Of a DNA stretch of 20,561 bases, positions 7,047 through 14,006 are shown piece by piece; within the stretch, counting starts at the first letter, position 1, and each line of letters starts with the position of its first letter. Source of the DNA: a virus; the IMG/VR virus record IMGVR_UViG_3300034190_000625, positions 1-20,561 of that record. One strand, written 5' to 3'. The notes under the pieces are model-generated. The model worked only from the letters and a program-made list of their open reading frames with translations, was not told the origin of the DNA and did not search any database. The position numbers and the translations under genes were made by a program.

Positions 7047-7417
7047 TAGAGTAATATATTTCTGGTATCTAAACTTTTAATTTGATTTTTACTTTTAGAT
7101 CCAACTACACTTGTTATTGGTCTATTAAGGTTTACTACCTGAGCTACTACTCCACTAATCTGCACAGAATCTAAACCTGTTAATGTATCTAATACTTCGA
7201 ATACAGGAACATTTTCGTTCTTTGATTGTTGTAAAATAGCAGTAGCGACACTAATAGCAGCAGTAGTATCAAATCCTCTTTTAGTAAAAAACGACACAAC
7301 TGCATCTATTTCGTTAGCAGGATAAGATATTTCTGTTGTATAGTATTTGTTAAAGAATGTTTTCGTTTCTCTATTAGTAGTCGACGGTTCTAAATTTGTA
7401 GTTATTTTTTCACTCAT
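7046..7417 (-). CDS. Conserved hypothetical structural-region protein, 123 aa
   Basis: No characterised domain is recognised. The first 22 residues (Ser/Thr/Asn-rich) look disordered. Residues 25-105 look compact (KYYTTEISYPANEIDAVVSF, FTKRGFDTTAAISVATAIL, NVPVFEVLDTLTGLDSVQIS), with a helix-turn pattern I associate with a small protein next to gp4 in marine T4-like phages, possibly a baseplate or tail component. The tail QIKSLDTRNILL may be an interaction peptide. It overlaps the upstream tube-like gene by 4 bp (ATGA) and gp4 by 1 nt, so it is translated as part of this cassette. Confidence 0.72.
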   Translation of the reverse strand: MSEKITTNLEPSTTNRETKTFFNKYYTTEISYPANEIDAVVSFFTKRGFDTTAAISVATAILQQSKNENVPVFEVLDTLTGLDSVQISGVVAQVVNLNRPITSVVGSKSKNQIKSLDTRNILL

Positions 7418-8742
7418 CTTGCTCTCAACTCATTTTCAATGTTTTCTACTGCAAGTGTTCTGTACTCTTGCTTTCTAGTTTCGCTTAATGCATCGTACGA
7501 TGACTTAATAGTGTTTATGTCACTGTCGCCGTTATTGGTGATATATTCGGATTTGTACACTGTTGACAATGTGAAGTCGTCTAACTTTTTAACACTTGCT
7601 GTTATTTGTCTAGTAGACTCTGATATGTTATTTCCAACAGTAGCACTAGAGTTTGCATTGATATTAGTATTTAAACTAGCAACTGTTGCAGATGATACTT
7701 TAGGTGTTGGGAATGAAGTATCAGTTAGACCAGAAACACTAACATTGGATTGCAAGCCAGAAGTTAATATGTTTAATCCTTCGCCTACAACACCGGAACT
7801 ATTAAGCTGCTTAAAGTTGTTAGCAGTATTAATACCTGTAGTAATTGCTTCTACAACTCCGCCTACTGTACTAATTTGTCCACTGCCGACTAAATCAAAA
7901 ATGTTTGCAACTCCGTCTATAACGCCACCTGGTCCAAATAGTGTAGCACTACCGCCTCCGGCAGGTGTAATTGGACTTGGCATTTTGTCGTAATGTCTGT
8001 CAGCAAATCCTGCAGGAGTATCTGGTTTTACTTGTCCTGGATTATGGTACAACACTGTTTCGTATGCAATGTTCATAGAGCTTTCAGCTGTGCCGCTTTC
8101 GCCTGCTGACACTGTATCGTGTGTCCAACTGTTTATTACTGGATTTACTAAGGTATATGTAAAGTGCCTGTGTCTAGACAGTTGGCTTATTTGTATGCTT
8201 GTAAAGAATCGTTTTTTACTGCCAGCAGTATTGTAATCTAAACCATATGCATTGTTATTACTTACATATGGATTTAACCCAAAGGCACTGTTGTTTCCTT
8301 GTGGATTACCTGCGGAATCTTCACTAAAGCCGACGCCTGTATAATTGCCGTCTGCAATCATGTACTTGTAATATGCTTTCCACATATCAGTAGTAGTGTT
8401 GTTATTATCATCATGAAACACAATACTTACAGGTTCATAATTGATCTTTGTAGTAACAATTCTTTTTCGATTATACTGATTAACTGTGCTAGTATCAAGA
8501 CCAAATCTTGGCATTTCTGCACTCTTAACTAACATGTTAAGTTCTAATTTATCAAACCTAACATTAGGTACAGCTGGGTTAATATTAAAGACAACATGAT
8601 AGACAAACTTGTTTTTCGGTGCTAGGCGAAAATTATCATCAGTAAATAATCTTGCAGCATGCTGAAAGTCGCCTAAATTACCCTTAGGGTTTAAGACGCC
8701 GTTTGTTAAGTTATCTAAAAATCCGTTTAGTTTATTTGCCAT
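7414..8742 (-). CDS. Second tail-tube-fold protein (gp19/gp54-like) with long C-terminal extension
   Basis: The 442-residue product has a T4 gp19-type tube pattern in residues about 40-240: FVYHVVFNI, LNMLVKSAEMPRFGLDTSTV, NQYNRKR, TKINYEPVSIVFHDDNNN and MWKAYYKYM, which align by eye with the gp19 encoded next to it (YRFRLTLENF, SWEPITINLREDVNN, FDFYEQ). A loop near 135-175 is rich in Asn and Gly. Residues about 250-400 are an Ala/Ser/Thr/Val/Asn low-complexity stretch, and a short charged helix ends the protein (ALSETRKQEYRTLAVENIENEL). In T4 the baseplate proteins gp54 and gp48 share the tube fold and start tube assembly, so a tube-initiator or tube-terminus role is the best guess. The position after gp19, where T4 has the portal gene 20, is unusual. 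The start has a GATAAATA box 5 nt upstream. Confidence 0.8.
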   Translation of the reverse strand: MANKLNGFLDNLTNGVLNPKGNLGDFQHAARLFTDDNFRLAPKNKFVYHVVFNINPAVPNVRFDKLELNMLVKSAEMPRFGLDTSTVNQYNRKRIVTTKINYEPVSIVFHDDNNNTTTDMWKAYYKYMIADGNYTGVGFSEDSAGNPQGNNSAFGLNPYVSNNNAYGLDYNTAGSKKRFFTSIQISQLSRHRHFTYTLVNPVINSWTHDTVSAGESGTAESSMNIAYETVLYHNPGQVKPDTPAGFADRHYDKMPSPITPAGGGSATLFGPGGVIDGVANIFDLVGSGQISTVGGVVEAITTGINTANNFKQLNSSGVVGEGLNILTSGLQSNVSVSGLTDTSFPTPKVSSATVASLNTNINANSSATVGNNISESTRQITASVKKLDDFTLSTVYKSEYITNNGDSDINTIKSSYDALSETRKQEYRTLAVENIENELRAR

Positions 8743-8747
8743 ATAAA

Positions 8748-8755
8748 TATTTATC
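8748..8755 (-). promoter_or_regulatory. T4-late-type box GATAAATA, tube-like gene
   Basis: T4 geometry puts +1 exactly on the A of the ATG at 8742, predicting a leaderless message. The GGA at the box could alternatively act as a distant Shine-Dalgarno site (about 11 nt) if transcription starts further upstream. Confidence 0.58.
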
Positions 8756-8761
8756 CTTTAA

Positions 8762-8779
8762 ATTATATGTGCATATAAT
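8762..8779. repeat. Perfect 8-bp inverted repeat between terminator and late box
   Basis: ATTATATG and CATATAAT are separated by 2 bases. The palindrome lies between the gp19 terminator and the late box of the next gene. Each arm contains a TATAAT-like element, so it could be a protein-binding site, a bidirectional -10 element or simply AT-rich spacer. Confidence 0.6.
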
Positions 8780-8781
8780 AG

Positions 8782-8807
8782 AAAAGAGGGACCACATGAT
8801 CCCTCTT
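8782..8807 (-). terminator. Rho-independent terminator after gp19
   Basis: AAGAGGGATC pairs with GGTCCCTCTT (10 bp, one G-U) around ATGT on the minus strand, followed by TTTTC. It lies 27 nt beyond the gp19 stop codon and separates gp19 from the second tube-like gene. Confidence 0.88.
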
Positions 8808-8833
8808 AACATTACCTCAACTCTTTTTTTAGT

Positions 8834-9460
8834 TTAGGAACCGCCGCCAGTTACTAACGAGCCTGTTGAACGACCAACGTTTGTACCAATGCCAGTACCT
8901 TGCGGTGACTGAATTGCGTTGTCGTATCTAACTGCTAGTGTAATAGATACTGGTTCGTTTGCACTATAAGATAACTGATTGTAGTTTGCATTTTCTACAT
9001 AGCACCCGTATAGTTCAAAGGTTTCTAACACTGTTGGAGTATTAGCGCCATTGCCGCCATCAAGGATCTCAATACGTGTTGTAAATTTGTAATCGATACC
9101 TGATGCTGCACTTGATTGTTCGTAAAAGTCGAATTGTTTCTGTAATTGTTCACCAACGAGTTTTTGTACATTATTGTTTACATCTTCACGTAAGTTAATA
9201 GTGATAGGTTCCCAACTATGCTTACCTGCTAGGTAAACACGTGAGTTGTAAACATCTAGTGTCATTTGTTCAAAGCCTACAGTAGGTCGTGTTACGTCCA
9301 CTACCTGTTTTGTAAGTTCTGTTGTAGGTGTGCTAACTCCAAAGTTTTCTAAAGTAAGGCGGAAGCGATACTGTAGTTTTGGCATTAGCAATCCCTGGTT
9401 GCTAGCAGAGTCACTGCTAGCAAGAGGAACTGTAAATTTAGAAAGAGTTGATATAGCCAT
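8834..9460 (-). CDS. 19: Tail tube protein gp19
   Basis: The 208-residue protein fits the T4 gp19 family (163 residues in T4) with some extra length. The core runs from LQYRFRLTLENF to VSITLAVRYDNA, including TRPTVGFEQMTLDVYNSRVYLAGKHSWEPITINLRED and a strand-rich middle ending in LETFELYGCYVENANYNQLSY. The Gly/Ser/Thr tail (last 20 residues) is probably flexible. It polymerises as stacked hexamers forming the inner tube through which DNA passes, inside the gp18 sheath. It follows gp18 as in T4. It has an AGGAG site, a GATAAATA box with a predicted 20-nt leader, and a strong terminator behind it, which fits high-level late expression. Confidence 0.92.
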   Translation of the reverse strand: MAISTLSKFTVPLASSDSASNQGLLMPKLQYRFRLTLENFGVSTPTTELTKQVVDVTRPTVGFEQMTLDVYNSRVYLAGKHSWEPITINLREDVNNNVQKLVGEQLQKQFDFYEQSSAASGIDYKFTTRIEILDGGNGANTPTVLETFELYGCYVENANYNQLSYSANEPVSITLAVRYDNAIQSPQGTGIGTNVGRSTGSLVTGGGS

Positions 9461-9485
9461 TATTTGCTCCTGTTTATCTTATTAG

Positions 9486-9493
9486 TATTTATC
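9486..9493 (-). promoter_or_regulatory. T4-late-type box GATAAATA, gp19
   Basis: The box lies immediately after the gp18 stop codon (TAA at 9494-9496). Predicted +1 at 9480 leaves a 20-nt leader that contains the AGGAG ribosome site. This is the best-formed late promoter and ribosome-site combination in the window. Confidence 0.7.
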
Positions 9494-12400
9494 TTATCCA
9501 AGACTTGCAATCTCACCGGTGTTTTTCAAACGTAGTGGAATGTAGATAAATTCAACTGCTTTGACTGGTTCAATAGCAATGTCTACATAAAGTTGATTAC
9601 GGTCAATTCTGCTTGGAGTGTTATTAGACTCGTCACATACAACTAAGAAGTCATATAGCGCACGTTGTCCAACTAGCTCAAGCATTAAGCTCTCAACTTG
9701 TTGTTTGATTTCATCGCGTGTAATCTTATCGTTCGGTTCAAAGATATAAGGTTTAGCAAGAGCATTTAATTGTCTACGTAAGTACACAACTAGTCTTGAT
9801 ACGTTAATTCTATCCAATGCACTAGCACCTCTTGCACGAGTTTTTTGACCCATTGCAATAACACCACTGCCTGTAATAAATGTAATTGGGTTAACATTTA
9901 CGTTATATAGAACGTTACGTTGACCTTCATTTAATGCAACTGTTTTAAATTCGCCTTCTGCACTTACATATCCAACTGCACTTGCATTAGATACTCCGCC
10001 TCGTCTTGTTCCTGCTGGTGCAAACCAGGGGAAGCTAACTTGGTCACTTAGTGCAATAGTGCGCATCATCATGTGTGACGCTGGAACAACAATGTTGTTT
10101 CCTGCATTATCACTTGTAAAGCCACATGGGTAATAAATGCCTAAGTATTCATCTGAAGTAACTAGACCTTCGTCATTGTCTTCAAATGCACCTGCAACAT
10201 TCAAGCCCCAGTTGTTAAGTTCTGTGCCGCTTGAGTTTAATCTAAACGGTGTATCACCTAACACAAATGCTGTCAATCCGCGATCAACGTTTAGTGTTAC
10301 CATTTCGCCGATTAGTTCCGGATAACCTGGGCAAGCCATTAAGTTAAAGTTTAGACCTTCTTCGTCACGTATACGCTCGTTACTATTAACTAGAGCCTGT
10401 AGCTCACGTACAACAACCTTGCGCTGCGCTTTGCGACCAAATGCGCCTGAACCATCTTCGTTGTTTGTAGAAACTGTTACCCAACGATGTGGATAGTAGT
10501 TGCTCATTGATGCGTCAGCATCTGAACCACGTTGGTTTTCTTCAATCAACGGAACATAGTTACGAATAAATTTCTTAACGTTAAAACCACTTCTACGTGT
10601 ATTCCATAGCAACATACCACGTGGGTAAAGTGCTGGATCCGGAGCATCGTGATCTAAGTAGTTGCTAGTTAGTAATTCATCAATAGTTGCTGATGCAAGA
10701 CCATCTGGTGTTCCACCTGTTGTTCCCCAACGTGCATCTGCAAACAAGATACCATCTTCACTTGTTTGATCAGTACCGTCAAGCAACTCCCAAGTACCTG
10801 CTAAGTTATAGCGATACATTAGCGGATAATTTTCTAAATCTGCTGTACTAACCCATAGGTCGCCGTATTTTAGTGCAGACGTTCCGTCTTGTCTTCTGTA
10901 CGGTTGCGTAGCACTAACAATAACTCCTGAGAAGTCAGTAAATTGATTTTTATAGCCAACCCAGTTTGTGCCGTCGTGTACCATAACATCAATTTCATCA
11001 ACAATGCTATTATACCATAGTGCGCCATCTGCTGTTAAGCTAGTTGGATTATCAGCACTTGATTTTGGTGCTAGGAATTTCCATCCACTTGCTACAAAGT
11101 TATGTACTGTGTCGCCACCTGGTGCGCCGTATAAGTTTGCAGTTCCGATTCCTGAACTTACATATGCACTAAAGCCTGCTGTTGAGAACGGTACATTGGT
11201 ACCATCGCCAATACGGAAGTCACCGCCTGCTGCGTGTGTAATAACTACTCTGTTTTGACTATCAATAGTTGCAGTTACATAAACTAAGCCAATACCATTG
11301 ATTGCTGATGCAAAGCGCTCAGCGTTAGTAGTTGCGTCAGCTGAGCCAACAAAGCTACCGTTCTTTGTAGTTAACATTTTGCTGTTTGGCATAGTTTCAC
11401 TAATTACAAAATCATACGCTGTACCATTTGTAAATGTTGTTCCTGCAATAGGAGCTGATGCAATGCTTACTGCACCTAAAACTTCTCTACGGAAGATTTT
11501 AAATGTTGCTAGTGAAGGAGTTGTATCTGCGCCAAATGTTTCGCCTGCGTTAGACTGAACATATAGTGTACCTACACCAATGTTTGCTCCGCCTGCTGCT
11601 CTATCTAGATTGTAAATTGCTTCTTGGTTATTTGCATAAACTGGTGCGCCTTGGTCATCCCAAAGTTTTGTTTCGCCGTTCCATGCTTTAACACGCCATT
11701 TAGCACCACCGTTTGGATCAGTTGTTTTAACCCAAACACTACCACTTGGACGATTAAACGCATCAATTGTTTTAAATTCTGGAACAGTTGTGTGTGCAGA
11801 AAGTTGTAGTCTTGGTGGGTAATAAGTACCTGTTGCAACACCAATTGGACTATCGGATGCTTGTGCAGCTACAAGTGTACCACCTAGTGTGATTGCATTT
11901 GAGTTGTCTGCTTCAGTGCCTGCACCGTCAATTGAATTGCTTGCATAAATTTCTAATTTACCGTTTACAATAGCAGCTGACATAACGCTCGATTTGCCTG
12001 CTGTAGTAAGTTCGGAATTAATAGATGACACTAAGGAAGTAAGATCCTGTGCTCCTGTGCCGCCAACTGTTGCTGTAATAGACAAGTTAGTAGCATTAAT
12101 TGTTAAAGTGTCGCCACCTTGAATTGTTGGAGTTGATTTTGTGCCTGCTATAGTTGGCCATGCCATAGCCCATGCATTTGAACCTACTTCAACCCAAGTA
12201 CCGTTGTTTGTTTTTGCTTTGTACCATAAGCGTTTGATCGGTGCTGTAGTAGCTGCTGTTACTGCATAGTCGCCAACTTTACCTACACTCTGTACTGGAG
12301 CAGTTCCGTCTAGCTGTGATTCATTTGTAATAACAATTGGAGATACAGTTTTGAACTTTTGTCCGCCTGCTACTGCTGATGCGTTATTCCATTCAAACAC

Positions 12401-12835
12401 ACCAAAACTAGTTGCCGACGTGTCAAACCAATATGTTCCATCTTCTGGATCAGCTGCTGGCTCTTCTGAAGTAGCAGTTAACTCTGTTAGGTTAACATCT
12501 GCACGTACTACGTATGCTCTGTTAGCTACACCTAAAAAGCTGTATGCTGCTTGTAGACCATATTCGTTTTGCTCGCCGCCGTGTACTGCTGCGCCGCTTG
12601 CATCTGTGTAAAATGTAGGGTCACCAAAAGTTTCTGCAAGTTCTCTTTGACTAGTAATAGTATATACTTCGCCTGCGTTTGCTTTCAATGTTCCTGCTGC
12701 AATTCCTGTACTGGAACTGTTTGTTTTGTCTTGTCCAGACGCAACAATAATAAGTGGGGTAGTACCTGGTTCAGCTGGTGTGTAAAAACTTTCGTCTATT
12801 ACACTGACCTGTACTCCTGGTGATTCTAAAGCCAT
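9494..12835 (-). CDS. 18: Tail sheath protein gp18, enlarged
   Basis: The 1113-residue product is a contractile sheath protein. The N-terminus (MALESPGVQVSVIDESFYT, then TPLIIVASGQ) and C-terminal third (RWVTVSTNNEDGSGAFG; RINVSRLVVYLRRQLNALA; VEFIYIPLRLKNTGEIASLG) carry the conserved sheath core that binds neighbours and the gp19 tube. T4 gp18 has 659 residues, so about 450 extra residues lie in the middle (about 120-750). This insert holds repeated short modules of the form G-x-[LVY]-W followed some 15-25 residues later by another Trp (near 132-149, 363-392, 602-625, 656-682). They probably form surface-exposed protrusions. An AGGAG site and a CTAAATA box precede the ATG. The gene is divergent from the HNH gene, and only its late box is seen as a promoter. 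Confidence 0.94.
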   Translation of the reverse strand: MALESPGVQVSVIDESFYTPAEPGTTPLIIVASGQDKTNSSSTGIAAGTLKANAGEVYTITSQRELAETFGDPTFYTDASGAAVHGGEQNEYGLQAAYSFLGVANRAYVVRADVNLTELTATSEEPAADPEDGTYWFDTSATSFGVFEWNNASAVAGGQKFKTVSPIVITNESQLDGTAPVQSVGKVGDYAVTAATTAPIKRLWYKAKTNNGTWVEVGSNAWAMAWPTIAGTKSTPTIQGGDTLTINATNLSITATVGGTGAQDLTSLVSSINSELTTAGKSSVMSAAIVNGKLEIYASNSIDGAGTEADNSNAITLGGTLVAAQASDSPIGVATGTYYPPRLQLSAHTTVPEFKTIDAFNRPSGSVWVKTTDPNGGAKWRVKAWNGETKLWDDQGAPVYANNQEAIYNLDRAAGGANIGVGTLYVQSNAGETFGADTTPSLATFKIFRREVLGAVSIASAPIAGTTFTNGTAYDFVISETMPNSKMLTTKNGSFVGSADATTNAERFASAINGIGLVYVTATIDSQNRVVITHAAGGDFRIGDGTNVPFSTAGFSAYVSSGIGTANLYGAPGGDTVHNFVASGWKFLAPKSSADNPTSLTADGALWYNSIVDEIDVMVHDGTNWVGYKNQFTDFSGVIVSATQPYRRQDGTSALKYGDLWVSTADLENYPLMYRYNLAGTWELLDGTDQTSEDGILFADARWGTTGGTPDGLASATIDELLTSNYLDHDAPDPALYPRGMLLWNTRRSGFNVKKFIRNYVPLIEENQRGSDADASMSNYYPHRWVTVSTNNEDGSGAFGRKAQRKVVVRELQALVNSNERIRDEEGLNFNLMACPGYPELIGEMVTLNVDRGLTAFVLGDTPFRLNSSGTELNNWGLNVAGAFEDNDEGLVTSDEYLGIYYPCGFTSDNAGNNIVVPASHMMMRTIALSDQVSFPWFAPAGTRRGGVSNASAVGYVSAEGEFKTVALNEGQRNVLYNVNVNPITFITGSGVIAMGQKTRARGASALDRINVSRLVVYLRRQLNALAKPYIFEPNDKITRDEIKQQVESLMLELVGQRALYDFLVVCDESNNTPSRIDRNQLYVDIAIEPVKAVEFIYIPLRLKNTGEIASLG

Positions 12836-12870
12836 TTTATATTCTCCTGTGAGCGTTTATTACTTTATAT

Positions 12871-12877
12871 TATTTAG
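12871..12877 (-). promoter_or_regulatory. Late-type box CTAAATA, gp18
   Basis: CTAAATA is the box variant that I recall being described for marine T4-like phages. Predicted +1 is near 12865, giving a leader of about 30 nt with AGGAG before the ATG at 12835. Confidence 0.55.
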
Positions 12878-12934
12878 CATAATGATTGTAAATTACCCTA
12901 GTAAACCACCTAAAAAAGGGACCGAAAAGGGCAG

Positions 12935-12941
12935 CTAAATA
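12935..12941 (+). promoter_or_regulatory. Late-type box CTAAATA, HNH gene (plus strand)
   Basis: CTAAATA ends 4 nt before the ATG at 12946. By T4 spacing +1 would fall within 1 nt of the start codon. It mirrors the gp18 box in the divergent promoter region. The purine-rich AAAAGGGC just upstream could instead serve as a ribosome site at long spacing. Confidence 0.42.
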
Positions 12942-12945
12942 CAAT

Positions 12946-13284
12946 ATGAGACCGATTTGTAAAATTTGCAATAAAAAACCAGCTGCAATTAACTATCGCA
13001 AGGCTGGAAGAGTATATTTTAGATCTAAGTGCGAAAGTTGTGCTAGATACGGAGTGCCTCAGGGTGTACCATTATGGGAAAGATCAGGTTATCAGAAAAA
13101 AGAACAGTGTGAAAAATGCGGATATAAAAGTAAACATCAAGAACAATTCGATGTATATCACATAGACGGTCGACTTGATAATTGTCGACCTACTAACTTA
13201 AAAACTATATGTGCAAACTGTCAGAGGATTCTTCAGAAAGAAGGGGTCCAATGGAAGCAAGGCGATCTAGTCCCTGATTTTTAA
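12946..13284 (+). CDS. HNH-like zinc protein (possibly degenerate endonuclease)
   Basis: This is the only plus-strand gene (112 residues). It has four CxxC pairs: C5/C8, C29/C32, C55/C58 and C89/C92, enough for two zinc ribbons. The segment VYHIDGRLDN...TNLKTICANC (70-92) follows the HNH pattern (HHxDG...N...NL..LC..CH). The first His of the HH pair is Tyr71 and the final His after the last CxxC is Gln93, while H72 and N84 remain. Metal binding at the nuclease site is therefore doubtful, and the protein may act as a DNA-binding or nicking factor. I recall similar small proteins as common in marine T4-like phages. It could be a remnant of a homing endonuclease or a stable accessory gene. Its last 80 bp overlap the convergent kinase gene, so transcription of either could interfere with the other. 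Confidence 0.85.
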   Translation: MRPICKICNKKPAAINYRKAGRVYFRSKCESCARYGVPQGVPLWERSGYQKKEQCEKCGYKSKHQEQFDVYHIDGRLDNCRPTNLKTICANCQRILQKEGVQWKQGDLVPDF

Positions 13285-13774
13285 ATATAGTACGCACTAG
13301 TATTCCTACGTTCTTTTCTAATCTTTCTAGAGATCCATTATTGTCAATAGTATAGTTGCACATCCATTGTTCAATACTCATACTACTAGGATCTTCTTTA
13401 GGCAAGTGATCACAGCGATCTACCCAAATAGCATAATCAAAAATTTCTTCGTTTTGCATTGCAAAGAATTCGCGACGATTACGCAATCCGCAATAGATAT
13501 TATGTTCTTTAAATAGGTTACGGCCTAGTCGCGCTAGATCATCTTTGCAGTAATCATGAATCATGTTGTACCATTCAGTACGATGATTGTGTCGGTCTGC
13601 ATAACATGCTTCTTCGTCTGCATATCCGTACTTGTCTTTTAGTTCGTTAAAAATAAACAGCTCACTACAAAACTTTGAACTTGATTCAAAATTGTAACCA
13701 TATGCTTGTAGCATTTCACATACAGTATCTTTGCCGTGGCGACCGTGCCCTACAACTAGTAACTTAGGTAACAT
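13205..13774 (-). CDS. P-loop nucleotide kinase, putative deoxynucleoside monophosphate kinase
   Basis: The 189-residue protein begins with a strand and Walker A loop LLVVGHGRHGKDTV (5-18; G-x-G-x-x-GKD-T), typical of dNMP kinases of phages (the T4 gp1 group and relatives). Features that follow fit the fold: YADRHNHRTEWYNMIHDYC (58-76, candidate acceptor region), ARLGRNLF (81-88), FDYAIWVDRCDHLPKED (112-128) and the C-terminal NYTIDNNGSLERLEKNV (140-156), a pattern common at the end of such kinases. It would phosphorylate dNMPs to feed DNA synthesis; substrate is not determined. The last 27 residues are encoded opposite the HNH gene and may be an appendage. It has an AGGAG site and its own sigma70-type promoter, unlike the structural genes around it. 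Confidence 0.82.
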   Translation of the reverse strand: MLPKLLVVGHGRHGKDTVCEMLQAYGYNFESSSKFCSELFIFNELKDKYGYADEEACYADRHNHRTEWYNMIHDYCKDDLARLGRNLFKEHNIYCGLRNRREFFAMQNEEIFDYAIWVDRCDHLPKEDPSSMSIEQWMCNYTIDNNGSLERLEKNVGILVRTIFKNQGLDRLASIGPLLSEESSDSLHI

Positions 13775-13803
13775 ATAATATCATCTCCTTAACGAATATG
13801 TAT

Positions 13804-13831
13804 ATTATAGCATCTTATAGTTGCTTGTCAA
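13804..13831 (-). promoter_or_regulatory. Sigma70-type promoter for the kinase
   Basis: TTGACA (13826-13831) and TATAAT (13804-13809), 16 bp apart on the minus strand, match the bacterial consensus hexamers. The -35 element is inside the 3' end of the 63-residue gene. +1 would be near 13797, with an AAGGAG ribosome site before the ATG at 13774. Confidence 0.82.
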
Positions 13832-14006
13832 GAACTTTTTGATAGGCTTCTTCAAAACCTTCTTCGTGGAATGATGCTTCGTGGTTGCCCCAAAGTCTTT
13901 TAAAATAACCATCGTAACAAGCATACACTGTTTCTTCGGTTATGTTAAGATGCCCCTTTACCATCCAAAAAAGTCTATAAGCGTCTTTATGAATGGGCTT
14001 ACTCAT
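13815..14006 (-). CDS. Small protein of unknown function, 63 aa
   Basis: MSKPIHKDAYRLFWMVKGHL is followed by acidic helices (ITEETVYACYDGYF; HEEGFEEAYQKVLDKQL). It is aromatic-rich and soluble, and I do not recognise it. It overlaps the neck-protein stop codon by one nucleotide (TAATG) and so is translationally coupled to it. Its 3' end carries the -35 box of the downstream kinase promoter, which constrains its last codons. Confidence 0.62.
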   Translation of the reverse strand: MSKPIHKDAYRLFWMVKGHLNITEETVYACYDGYFKRLWGNHEASFHEEGFEEAYQKVLDKQL

